From the NCBI GenBank assembly GCA_963808315.1, contig CAWEFK010000022.1, positions 1 to 64,000 of the forward strand: 64,000 nucleotides of DNA. Reading direction: 5' to 3'. A model generated the notes under the pieces. The model had not been told where the DNA came from. It made no database searches and was given only the letters and a program-made list of their open reading frames with translations. Shown here one piece after another: positions 18,073 through 26,621 of the stretch. Every line of letters begins with the position of its first letter. Position 1 is the first letter of the stretch. The position numbers and the translations under genes were made by a program. Source of the stretch: Palsa-504 sp963808315 (GTDB lineage Bacteria > Actinomycetota > Actinomycetes > Streptosporangiales > Streptosporangiaceae).

Positions 18073-20709
18073 GTGGTCAGGGGAGGGCACGCGCCCACGG
18101 CAGGTCCGCGCGAGGTGGACGATTTGGTCGCGCTGGCCTCGTCCCGGCCCTGGGTCGCGCTGACCCGAGCGCGCGCCGTGCTCGCCGGACGACCGGACCC
18201 TCATGACGCCTCCGTGGCCCATCAAGCCGCGGGGATCGTGCTGCGCGACTACGGCGACGTCGAGGCCGGGGTCCGTGAACTGCGCCAGGCCCTGCACCAG
18301 GCCCGCCGCACGGGCTCGGCCGAGCGCGAGGCCGAGGTACTCGCCGGCCTGGGCGTGGCGCTCGTCTTCGCGGGCCGGACGGCGGCCGGACTGGCTGCCT
18401 TCGAGGCCGCCGTGCAGCGGTCAAGCGGTGTCCTGGCGGCGCGAGTGCGGTACCGGCGCGCGATCGTGCTCCACGCCCTGGGCCGGTTCCCGGCGGCCCT
18501 GGAAGACGCGCGGCACGCGGTGGTGGTGCTGCGTCGCGCGGGCGACCTGCTCTGGACGGCTCGCGCGCTGAACGTCCGCGCCAGCATTTACCTGAGGCTG
18601 GGGTCGACCAGCCGGGCCGATGCCGACTACGTTTCCGCCGCACGCCTGTACTCCACCATCGGGCAGGAACTGGAAGCGCTCGATCCGGTGGGCAACCGCG
18701 CGCTGACCGCCTTCGCATCCGGTGACCTCCCGGTCGCGCTGGCCCGTCTCGATGCGGCGGCCGTCAGCTTCCAGCGGCTGAAGGTCCCGGCCACCTGGCT
18801 GCGCACCGAACGGTGCGCCATGCTGCTGGCGGCCGGGCTGGCTCGCGACGCCCTGGCCGAAGCCGAGGGCGCGTTGCGAGAAATAGAGGAAATCCGGGGC
18901 CGGTTCACGGAGAAGGCGGAACTGCTGCTCATGGCGGCCACTTGCGCGCTGGCCGCGACGCAGCCCCAGGCCGCCCTGGACTGGGCGCAGGCCGCGCACC
19001 GCATGTACCGGTCACAGCGGAGCACCTGGCGGCAGGCCCACGCGGCGCGCGTTCTCGTCCAGGCCCGGTACGAAGCCGGCCCGGTATCGGTCCCGTTGCT
19101 GCGCGCGGCGAACCGGTCCGCCGCGCGGCTGGATTCTCTTGGCTCGAGCGACGCGGCCCAGGCGCATCTGCTGGCCGGGCGCATGGCCCTGGCTCTGGGC
19201 CGCCGCGACGACGCCGAACGCCATCTCGCCGCGCTGGCCAGGACCCGGCGGCGCGGCCCGGCGCTGTCGCGGGTCAGCGGGTGGCTCGGCGAGGCCCTGC
19301 GCGCCGAGGCCGCGGGCCGTCCGAGCCGGATGCTGGCTGCCTGCCGACGAGGGCTCGACGTTCTCGACGAGTACCGGCTGGCCCTGGGCGCCTCGGAACT
19401 GCGGGCTCAGGCCACCGTGCATGGCGCCGAACTGGCCGGCCTCGCCCTGCGGCATGCCACGCAGGCTCGTCGCCCCCGGCTCCTGCTGACCTGGAGCGAG
19501 CGCTGGCGAGCCACCGCCTACGCGGTTCCCCCGGTGCGGCCGTCAGCCGATGCGGAGCTGAACGCGCACCTGGCCGCGCTGCGCACCGTGACCAGGGGTC
19601 TGGACCAGGCCCGGAGCCAAGACCTGCCGAGCGCGTCGCTGCAGAAGGAACGACAGCGGCTGGAAACCGAGGTGCGCGCCAGCGCGCTGCGAGCCCAGGG
19701 CAACGGGCCGTGGACCCGCGCCCCGTTCAGCCCGGCCGGCCTGCTCGACGAGCTCGGCGCGGCCCAGCTCATCGAGATCGGTGACGTCGACGGCGAGCTG
19801 TACGTCCTGACCTGCGGGTCGGGCCGGATCAGGCAATTTGCCGCCGGCCAGGCCAGCGACGCCATGAAGGCGGCGAATTTCGCCCGCTTCGCCTTGCGCC
19901 GTCTAGCCTCCAGCCGCCCCGGTGACGACCCGGCCAGCGCGCTGGCCATCCTGGGCACGACGGGACCGGCCCTCCAGCAAGCGCTGCTCGGGCCAGCCGT
20001 CTCGCACCTGGGCGACGGGCCGGTCATCATCGTCCCGCCGGGCAGGCTGCAGCCCATCCCGTGGGCGCTGCTGCCCGCGCTCAAGGACCGGGTCATCAGC
20101 GTCGCCCCGTCCGCCAGCGCTTGGATGCGGGCCCACCAAGCGCCAGCACCCCAGCACCGCCACGTGGTCCTGGCCCGCGGGCCAGGACTGGCCACGGGCG
20201 GCGCCGAGGTGCCCCTGGTCGCGCGGCTGTACGACGACGTCACCGTGCTGGAAGACGCGGCGGCCACGGCCGACAAGGTGCTGTCCACCATGGACGGGGC
20301 GTGGCTGGCGCATGTCGCCGCACACGGGATCTTCCGGGCCGACAGCCCGCTGTTCTCCTCGCTGCGCATGCACGACGGTCCGCTGACCGTCTACGATTTC
20401 GAGCGCCTGCACCGGGCGCCGTACCGGCTGGTCCTGTCCAGCTGCGAGGGCGGGGTGCTGGCGCCCGCCGGAGCCAACGAGCTGCTCGGCCTGGTCAGCA
20501 GCCTGCTACCGCTGGGGACGGCCGGGATCCTCGCCTCCATCGTGCCGCTGAACGACGAAGCCGTGGTGCCCCTGATGGTCGACCTGCACCGGCACCTGCG
20601 GGCCGGCCAGAGCCTCGCCGAGTCGAGCTACCACGTCCGGCACGACCTCACCGATGATCCGGTCCAGCACGCCACGGCCATGTCGCTGGTGAGCCTGGGC
20701 GCCGCGTGA
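18073..20709 (+). CDS. TPR-CHAT domain protease (caspase-like)
   Basis: The 878-residue protein has a long helical, TPR-like N-terminal part of about 500 residues (for example FEAAVQRSSGVLAARVRYRR) and a C-terminal CHAT domain from about 560. The caspase-type dyad is visible as His751 in WLAHVAAHGIF and Cys791 in LVLSSCEGGVLAP; the following ANELLGLVSSLLPLGTAGIL is typical of CHAT. CHAT proteases cleave protein partners in bacterial conflict and cell-death systems such as gasdermin-type and Craspase defence. It is divergent from the subtilase and convergent with the sigma-factor pair. Which protein it cleaves is unknown; the subtilase or the unknown protein are candidates. Confidence 0.9.
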   Translation: MVRGGHAPTAGPREVDDLVALASSRPWVALTRARAVLAGRPDPHDASVAHQAAGIVLRDYGDVEAGVRELRQALHQARRTGSAEREAEVLAGLGVALVFAGRTAAGLAAFEAAVQRSSGVLAARVRYRRAIVLHALGRFPAALEDARHAVVVLRRAGDLLWTARALNVRASIYLRLGSTSRADADYVSAARLYSTIGQELEALDPVGNRALTAFASGDLPVALARLDAAAVSFQRLKVPATWLRTERCAMLLAAGLARDALAEAEGALREIEEIRGRFTEKAELLLMAATCALAATQPQAALDWAQAAHRMYRSQRSTWRQAHAARVLVQARYEAGPVSVPLLRAANRSAARLDSLGSSDAAQAHLLAGRMALALGRRDDAERHLAALARTRRRGPALSRVSGWLGEALRAEAAGRPSRMLAACRRGLDVLDEYRLALGASELRAQATVHGAELAGLALRHATQARRPRLLLTWSERWRATAYAVPPVRPSADAELNAHLAALRTVTRGLDQARSQDLPSASLQKERQRLETEVRASALRAQGNGPWTRAPFSPAGLLDELGAAQLIEIGDVDGELYVLTCGSGRIRQFAAGQASDAMKAANFARFALRRLASSRPGDDPASALAILGTTGPALQQALLGPAVSHLGDGPVIIVPPGRLQPIPWALLPALKDRVISVAPSASAWMRAHQAPAPQHRHVVLARGPGLATGGAEVPLVARLYDDVTVLEDAAATADKVLSTMDGAWLAHVAAHGIFRADSPLFSSLRMHDGPLTVYDFERLHRAPYRLVLSSCEGGVLAPAGANELLGLVSSLLPLGTAGILASIVPLNDEAVVPLMVDLHRHLRAGQSLAESSYHVRHDLTDDPVQHATAMSLVSLGAA

Positions 20710-20718
20710 ACCGCGGAC

Positions 20719-21177
20719 TCACACGGTGATCCATCCGGTCAGCACGTCGGTCCCGTCTTGCGAGCGGCACCGTAGCCGGAACGGGCCGGCCGGAATCGGG
20801 GTGACCGCGAAGCAGCCGATCTCGTTGACCGGCGAGCTGGCCACGCCGCCCGTGGTATGGACCTCGAGCGTGCCGGCCTGGGACGGGATGATCTGGCCCA
20901 CCAGCGAATCCGAGGCCACCTCGAGCTGGATGGACAAGCGCGCCGAGGTGAACGTGAGCGCCCGGATCGAGGCGGTCTCCGACCGGACGGCCGCCGCCAC
21001 ACCCCGGTCGGCATCGCTGTCGGAGTCGTAGGTCAGCTGGGCCAGCTCGGCGTCGATGTTGTGCCACGCGTACGCGTTCTTGCCCGTCTCGACGAACCAC
21101 TCAGGCACCGCCTGCCGAGCCGTCACCGCCTCGCCCAATGCCGCCAGGAGCTCCTCCTCGTCCCAGCCATCAGGCAT
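20719..21177 (-). CDS. hypothetical protein coupled to a sigma factor
   Basis: A 152-residue soluble protein that I do not recognise. The N-terminal third is helical and acidic (PDGWDEEELLAALGEAVTA; FVETGKNAYAWHNIDAELA). The rest looks like a beta-sandwich (SIRALTFTSARLSIQLEVA, GTLEVHTTGGVASSPVNEIG, AGPFRLRCRSQDGTDVLTG). Its ATG overlaps the stop of the upstream sigma-factor gene within ATGCCTGA, a coupling often seen for anti-sigma or sigma-partner proteins. It ends ten bases from the CHAT gene, tail to tail. A regulatory partner role is inference only. Confidence 0.6.
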   Translation of the reverse strand: MPDGWDEEELLAALGEAVTARQAVPEWFVETGKNAYAWHNIDAELAQLTYDSDSDADRGVAAAVRSETASIRALTFTSARLSIQLEVASDSLVGQIIPSQAGTLEVHTTGGVASSPVNEIGCFAVTPIPAGPFRLRCRSQDGTDVLTGWITV

Positions 21178-21752
21178 GTTTCTCGTCCTTCGTCACGTGA
21201 ACGTCGGGGTCGCCAAAACCGGCCAGTGCGCTGGACCTGCGCAGCCGTTCCACGCAGCGGGCTCGCTGCGGGCCGATGCTGCCCACCGGGAGCTGCAGCG
21301 TCGCGCTGATCTCCGCGTACGAACACGGCGGGTCCCTGATGAGCATGGCCAGCAGCTGCTGGCACCGGGGCGGGAGCTCCGCGAGCGCCGTCCGCAGCGC
21401 CGCGTTCCGCTCGGCCATGAGCATCTCCTCGTCGATCATCGTGTTGTCCACGAACTGCGGAGAGTCGTCTAGCCCCGTCCCTAGCCGTCCGATGCGCTGC
21501 CGCACCACCCGAGGCACTCCGGTGCGTGGTCGTGGCCAGCCACCGGGCAGTGCGGCCACAGCTCCGAGCTGCTCGACCAGCAGCAGCCATACGTTCTGGC
21601 CCCACATCCTCGCGATCGTGGTTGCTCAGCTGGAACCGGGTGCAGATGGCCCACACCAGCGGCGCGTATCGCTCCACGATCTCGTTCCACGCGGCCGGGT
21701 CACCCCTGGCCGCACGATTCACCAGCGCGACGACGGTCGGGTCGTCACGCAC
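21170..21752 (-). CDS. sigma-70 family (ECF-like) sigma factor, frameshifted
   Basis: Pieces in different frames give a small sigma-70 factor of about 190 residues. Region 2 is at the start: AAWNEIVERYAPLVWAICTR, FQLSNHDREDV, then GQNVWLLLVEQLGA. Region 4 is intact: RTALAELPPRCQQLLAMLI, SYAEISATLQLPVGSIGPQR and ARCVERLRR. The middle needs at least two frame changes (21500-21610), where WLATTTHR is recovered in another frame. The gene precedes and overlaps the unknown 152-residue protein. Such factors often sit beside CHAT genes in actinomycetes (from memory). Confidence 0.75.
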
Positions 21753-22425
21753 GGCCAGCCCCGGCCGGCTCGCCTGCTGCCATCATCAGCGCCTCGGTAG
21801 TGGCGGTTAACTCTTTTCTACCCGGAGAGCGCACTACCGTCATCTGATACAAATCGCCGCCAGGATTCGGCGGCGGCGCGGTACGCCGGGAACCGCCGAG
21901 GCGTACCGCCATCCGCGCGGGCCGTAGGTATGGCCGGGACTCAGGGCACGGCCGTGGTCACCGCCGCGGGTCGGAACTAGTCGACAACGTGATGTCGGTG
22001 CCGGTCAGGCTGGGCGCATTCGTGACGCCCGTCAGGACGAGCGTCACCACGTCTTTCGCGCCCGCGCGATCCGCTCACTGCGTCGGCTCGTGGGACACCA
22101 CGCATCATCACCGCCCCATCCGCGTTCCCGGATCACTTCCGTTCCGGTCAGCTGCGGACTTTTCGTGGTAAATCCTGGCTTGATGGAGACTTTTGTGCAT
22201 CATAGTACCCATAAGTCTTCACGGAACCTGAATTTACCACGATCTTTGTTCGATTAGGCCAGCCGACGCCACGCCCCGGGTCCCGCGCTGCCCCGCCCGC
22301 CTCATCGCCCACGCCAGGCGCTGCGGCGGCCGCCTGCGCTCGCCGGTGCGGGGGCAGGCACGTCTGGTGCAGCCGCCAGCTACGCGGCGGCGAGCCGACG
22401 GGGGGACGCTCCACGACCTTCGGTT
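21753..22425. other. long intergenic region with an inverted repeat
   Basis: No complete gene. It contains an 11-bp inverted repeat (22163-22173 and 22232-22242, listed separately) and, on the minus strand at 21958-22074, a fragment ending LTGTDITLSTSSDPRR that resembles the end of repeat units in cell-surface proteins. The fragment has a stop just upstream. The part next to 21752 should hold the promoter of the sigma-factor operon. Confidence 0.4.
22163..22242. repeat. inverted repeat TCGTGGTAAAT / ATTTACCACGA
   Basis: Perfect 11-base arms at 22163-22173 and 22232-22242 enclose 58 bases of unusually AT-rich DNA with an inner partial pairing (GACTT/AAGTC). It could fold as a long hairpin, serve as the terminator of the MFS gene that ends at 22426, or be a miniature transposable element end pair. 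Confidence 0.5.
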
Positions 22426-23962
22426 TCAGTCGCCCGCGGCCGGGGCCGGGCCGCCTGAGCCGGAGTGGTCGCCGGCCCGGAAGATGGCCTCGGGTGGCTT
22501 GCCGATCACCGCCCAGCGGCCTGGCGATGTCCTCCAGCGACTTGCCCTCGGCATCGACGGCGAAGAACACGGCCACCAGGCCGCCCGCGATCATCGCCCC
22601 GGCGCCGATGAGGTAACCGACGTAGAGCTTGTTCGGGTCGTTGCCGGTGCCGATCAGGTGGCCGTACAGGTGCGAGCCGAGCGAGCCGAAGCACTGGGCG
22701 ATGGCGAAGAAGACGGCGATGGCCTTGGCCCGCACCTCCAGCGGGAAGACCTCGCTGGCGGTCAGGTAGCCGGCGCTCGCGCCGGCCGAGGCGAAGAAGA
22801 AGATCACGGTCCAGGCCAGGGTCTGCGTGGTGGCGTTCAGGTCACCGGCCTTGAACAGCTGCGCGCTGATGATCAGCAGCACGCCGGACAGCAGGTACGT
22901 GCCCGAGATCATCTTCCGCCGGCCGATGGTGTCGAACAGGCGCCCGATGGTGAGCGGGCAGGCCAGGTTGCCCGCCGCGAACGCGAGGAAGTACAAGGCG
23001 GTGTCGGTGGCCTTGACGTGGAAGAAGAACTCGAGCACGAGCCCGTAGGTGAAGAAGATCGCGTTGTAGAGGAACGACTGGGTGATCATCAGCGCCGCGA
23101 CAAGCGCCGAACGGCTCGGGTAGTGCGAGAACAGCACCCGGGTCAGGGCCCGGTAGCCGATCTGCTTGGTCGGCGTGATCTCGATGGCCATGTCGTCGTC
23201 CAGCGGCGGAAGCTCGCCCTTGGTCGCCGCCACGTCCGCTTCGATCTCCGCGATCGAGGCCTCGGCGGCCTCCTCCCGGCCGTGCATGATCTGCCAGCGA
23301 GGGCTTTCCGGCAAGTTCTTGCGGACGTAGATGATGACCAGCGCCAGCACCGGGCCGAGCAGGAAGGCCAGCCGCCAGCCCAGGCCGGCCGAGATGTGGT
23401 TCAGGATGTAAAACGTGGCCAGGGTGCCCACGAAGGCTCCGGCCCAGTAGGTGCCGTTGACCGCGATATCGACCCGGCCCCGGTACCTGGCCGGGATCAT
23501 CTCGTCGATCGCGGAGTTGATGGCCGCGTACTCACCGCCGATGCCCATGCCCGCGATGACCCGGGTGAGGTAGAGGAAGATGAACCACTTACCCCCGGCC
23601 GGGGTGGCCGCGGTCAGCCCGCTGCCGATCAGGTAGACGCCGAGCGTCACCATGAACAGGTTCTTGCGCCCCAGCTTGTCCGACAGCCGGCCGAAGAACA
23701 GCGCGCCGATGACCTCGCCGATCAGGTACCAGGTGGCGATGTCGGCGGCCCCGCCCGCCGACATGTGCAGCGTGGCCTTCTGCGTCAGGTCGGGGCTGAC
23801 GTTGCTGGCGATCGTGATCTCCAGGCCGTCCAGGATCCACGCCACCCCGAGCGCCGTCACCAGCCGGGTGTGGAACCTGGACCACGGCAGCCGGTCGATC
23901 CGGGCCGGGATCAGGCTGCGGATGGCGGGGCTGCTGCTCCTCGTGTCGGGCGTTGCGGTCAT
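22426..23962 (-). CDS. MFS transporter, metabolite:H+ or sugar porter type (one frameshift)
   Basis: A 12-helix major facilitator transporter of about 510 residues. Signature loops are GRLSDKLGRKNL between helices 2 and 3, the MGIGGEYAAINSAIDEMIPA region and GRLFDTIGRRKMISG in the second half; helices include AFLLGPVLALVIIYV and LAWTVIFFFASAGASAGYLT. Near 22530 one extra G shifts the frame; removing it gives LGVIGKPPEAIFRAGDHSG and a stop at 22426. The large cytosolic loop and motifs suggest a carboxylate or sugar symporter; the substrate is unknown. The divergent MarR gene is the likely regulator. Confidence 0.88.
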
Positions 23963-24057
23963 GGCGCCCTCCTTCTTGCGGCGGTATGGGGCGGCTTTAC
24001 CCGCAGGCCGTTTACCCGCAGCTCGCCCGAATATTCCGGGTTGGTCAGGAGATTCTG

Positions 24058-24082
24058 ATATCGTTAGCTCTGTGAACGATAT
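24058..24082. promoter_or_regulatory. ATATCGTT-N9-AACGATAT operator candidate
   Basis: Perfect 8-bp inverted repeat arms (24058-24065 and 24075-24082) sit in the promoter between the divergent MFS and MarR genes and overlap the GTG start of the MarR gene (24072). MarR proteins bind such palindromes as dimers, so this is a good candidate for the autoregulatory site that also controls the transporter. Confidence 0.55.
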
Positions 24083-24683
24083 TTCGAGCGCACCGACCTC
24101 ACCTGCGGAGACGGGCACGGCCGCGGAGACGGGCACCCCGGCGGAGACGGGCACGGCCGCGGAGACGGGCACCCTGGCGGAGACGGGCACGGCCGCGGAG
24201 ACGGGCACCCCGGCGGAGACGGGCACGGCCGCGGAAGCGGGCACGGTGGCGGTGGCGGCGGAGCTGCTGGCCGCGATCAGCGCGATCCGGCGGGTCGCGC
24301 GGCGGGCGGCGCGGCTGGCGTGGCAGGACGAGCCGCTGCCGCCGGCCCAGTCCGAGCTGCTCAGGCTGGCCGCGGCCCAGCCCGGGCTCAGCGTCGCGGA
24401 CGCGGCGCACGAGCTGCGGCTCGCGCCCAACACGGTCAGCACCCTGGTCGGGCGGCTGACCGCCGCGGGACTGCTCGAGCGGGCCCGCGGCATCTCGGAC
24501 GGGCGTTCGGTCCGGCTCAGCGTGACCGGCAAGGCCAGGCAGCGGATCGCCAGCTGGCGCGACCTGCGGGCGGAGCTTGGCGCCCGGGCCCTGGACCGGC
24601 TCCCGGCCGGCGACCGGGATACCCTCGCGGCCGCCCTGCCCGCGCTGCAGCGCTTCGCCGCCCAGCTGGAGGACGGCCCGTGA
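24072..24683 (+). CDS. MarR-family transcriptional regulator with repetitive N-terminus
   Basis: The 203-residue protein has a winged helix-turn-helix domain: LRLAAAQPGLSVADAAHELR, LAPNTVSTLVGRLTAAGLLE, ARGISDGRSVRLSVTGKARQ. This is the MarR layout in which wing residues DGR contact DNA. Before it lies a stretch of about 50 residues made of repeated AETGT units with alternating Ala/Pro, coded by an 18-base repeat; this is unusual for MarR and probably disordered. The GTG at 24072 overlaps an operator-like palindrome, so autoregulation is likely. The divergent MFS transporter is the probable target. Confidence 0.85.
   Translation: MNDISSAPTSPAETGTAAETGTPAETGTAAETGTLAETGTAAETGTPAETGTAAEAGTVAVAAELLAAISAIRRVARRAARLAWQDEPLPPAQSELLRLAAAQPGLSVADAAHELRLAPNTVSTLVGRLTAAGLLERARGISDGRSVRLSVTGKARQRIASWRDLRAELGARALDRLPAGDRDTLAAALPALQRFAAQLEDGP
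24103..24240 (+). repeat. 18-base tandem repeat inside the MarR gene
   Basis: About seven copies of an 18-base unit of the form CGGAGACGGGCACNNNNGC follow one another in frame and encode AETGT plus one or two variable residues. The copies alternate in the variable part (ACGGCCG or CCCCGG), giving a 36-base higher-order period. Such runs vary easily in copy number. Confidence 0.75.
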
Positions 24684-24977
24684 CCTGCCCAGGGGCAGGC
24701 GCGGGGAAAGAAAATACGGCGGCGCCGCAGCTAGGCTAACGCGGACGGGGGCACCGCGTGCTTAACGTGCTTCGCGCGGACGGGGGCACCGCGCGGCGCG
24801 GCACCGCCGCATAGCGTCACGATACAAGCTCTCCCATACATGTACAAGCATGACTAGTAAGACACCCAGGTGGCATCGGCCGATCCAGGACAAGCCGATC
24901 AGCCGGACCGGCCTAAGCTGAGCACCGGGTCCGGCGGTTGGCCAGGGTCGGGCTCACCTGGGAGAAAGGCGAGGCAC
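24684..24977. other. intergenic with duplicated GC-rich motif
   Basis: Between the MarR gene and the class I fumarase. GCGGACGGGGGCACCGCG occurs twice about 38 bases apart (24738-24795). An AT-richer stretch near 24820-24860 (TACAAGC and ACATGTACAAGCATG) is the likely promoter of the fumarase pair. No gene is seen. Confidence 0.5.
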
Positions 24978-26621
24978 GTGCCTGAGTTCAGCTACACCGA
25001 CCTGCTGCCGCTTGGCCCGGACGCGACCAGCTACCGCAAGCTGACCGGTGATGGGGTGACGCAGCACGGTTCGTTCGGCCGAAATTTCCTTGAGGTGGAG
25101 CCGCGGGTGCTCACCGACCTGACCGCAGCGGCCATGGCGGACATCGCCCACCTGCTCCGGCCGGCCCACCTGCGCCAGCTGCGGGCCGTGCTGGACGACC
25201 CGCAGGCCTCCCCCAACGACCGGTACGTGGCCCGCGACCTGCTGAAGAACGCGTGCATCGCGGCGGGCCGGGTGCTGCCCATGTGCCAGGACACGGGCAC
25301 CGCCATCGTGATGGGCAAACGCGGCCAGCACGTGCTCACCGACGGCCGCGACGAAGAGCACATCTCGCGCGGCGTCTACGACGCCTACACCACGCTGAAC
25401 CTGCGGTACTCCCAGCTCGCGCCGCTGACCATGTGGGAAGAGAAGAACACCGGCAGCAACCTGCCGGCCCAGGTGGAGATCTACGCCACCGGCGGGGATG
25501 AGTACAAGTTCCTGTTCATGGCCAAGGGCGGCGGCTCGGCCAACAAGTCGTTCCTGTACCAGGAGACCAAGGCGGTGCTGAACCCGGCGCGGATGCTCTC
25601 CTTCCTCGAGGAGAAGATCCGCGGGCTGGGGACGGCCGCCTGCCCGCCCTACCACCTGGCCATCGTGGTCGGCGGGACCAGCGCCGAGTTCGCGCTGAAG
25701 ACGGCCAAGTACGCGTCGGCGAAGTACCTGGACGGGCTGCCGGCGGCCGGCTCGGCGGCCGGGCACGGGTTCCGGGACCGCGAGCTCGAGGAGCAGGTGC
25801 TCGGCATCACCCGGCGGATCGGCATCGGCGCGCAGTTCGGCGGCAAGTACTTCTGCCACGACGTGCGGGTGATCAGGCTGCCCAGGCACGGGGCGTCCTG
25901 CCCGGTCGCGATCGCGGTGTCGTGCTCGGCGGACCGGCAGGCGCTGGGCAAGATCACCGCGGACGGGGTGTTCCTCGAGCAGCTCGAGACCGACCCGGCG
26001 CAGTACCTGCCGGACCCGGCCGGGCTCGAGGAGTCCGGCGAGGTGGTCGCGATCGACCTGACCCGGCCGATGGAGGTGATCCGGGCCGAGCTGAGCCGGT
26101 ACCCGGTGCGCACCCGGGTGTCGCTGACCGGGCCGCTGGTGGTGGCGCGGGACATCGCCCACGCCAAGATCGCCGAACGGCTGGACGCGGGCGAGCCGAT
26201 GCCGTCCTACCTGCGCGACCATCCGGTGTATTACGCCGGGCCGGCCAAGACCCCGGCCGGGTACGCGTCCGGGTCGTTCGGGCCGACGACGGCGGGGCGG
26301 ATGGATTCCTACGTGGACCGGTTCCAGGCGGCGGGCGGGTCGCTGGTCATGCTGGCCAAGGGGAACCGTTCGGCCGCCGTGACCGCGGCCTGCAAGCAGT
26401 ACGGCGGGTTCTACCTCGGGTCGATCGGCGGGGCGGCCGCGCGGCTGGCCCAGGACTGCATCACCAAGGTGTCCGTGCTCGAATACGCCGAGCTCGGGAT
26501 GGAAGCCGTGTGGCAGATCGAGGTCCGCGACTTTCCCGCGTTCATCGTGGTCGACGACAAGGGCAACGACTTCTTCACCGACCCGTCCGGACCCGTCATG
26601 CAGATCGGGGCGCACCCGTGA
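24978..26621 (+). CDS. fumarate hydratase, class I (Fe-S)
   Basis: This is a complete 547-residue class I fumarase, a cytosolic TCA-cycle enzyme that uses an oxygen-sensitive [4Fe-4S] cluster to hydrate fumarate to malate. Cluster-type cysteines are seen in VLPMCQDTGTAIVMGKRG, KYFCHDVRVIRLPRHG and CPVAIAVSCSADRQ. The C-terminal beta domain has PGYASGSFGPTTAGRMDSY-like residues (here AGYASGSFG..) and ends VDDKGNDFFTDPSGPV. The GTG at 24978 has a strong upstream GGAGAAAGGCGAGG. Its stop overlaps the start of the class II fumarase by four bases. Confidence 0.93.
   Translation: MPEFSYTDLLPLGPDATSYRKLTGDGVTQHGSFGRNFLEVEPRVLTDLTAAAMADIAHLLRPAHLRQLRAVLDDPQASPNDRYVARDLLKNACIAAGRVLPMCQDTGTAIVMGKRGQHVLTDGRDEEHISRGVYDAYTTLNLRYSQLAPLTMWEEKNTGSNLPAQVEIYATGGDEYKFLFMAKGGGSANKSFLYQETKAVLNPARMLSFLEEKIRGLGTAACPPYHLAIVVGGTSAEFALKTAKYASAKYLDGLPAAGSAAGHGFRDRELEEQVLGITRRIGIGAQFGGKYFCHDVRVIRLPRHGASCPVAIAVSCSADRQALGKITADGVFLEQLETDPAQYLPDPAGLEESGEVVAIDLTRPMEVIRAELSRYPVRTRVSLTGPLVVARDIAHAKIAERLDAGEPMPSYLRDHPVYYAGPAKTPAGYASGSFGPTTAGRMDSYVDRFQAAGGSLVMLAKGNRSAAVTAACKQYGGFYLGSIGGAAARLAQDCITKVSVLEYAELGMEAVWQIEVRDFPAFIVVDDKGNDFFTDPSGPVMQIGAHP

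Noticed and set aside
21958..22074. Minus-strand fragment ending LTGTDITLSTSSDPRR
   Set aside because: It resembles the end of surface-protein repeats but is only about 39 codons, with a stop just upstream and no start. I mention it only as a possible remnant.
22148..24532. 794-codon minus-strand frame containing the MFS protein
   Set aside because: The extra N-terminal part overlaps the MarR gene as its antisense, and the extra C-terminal part comes from a frameshift near 22530.
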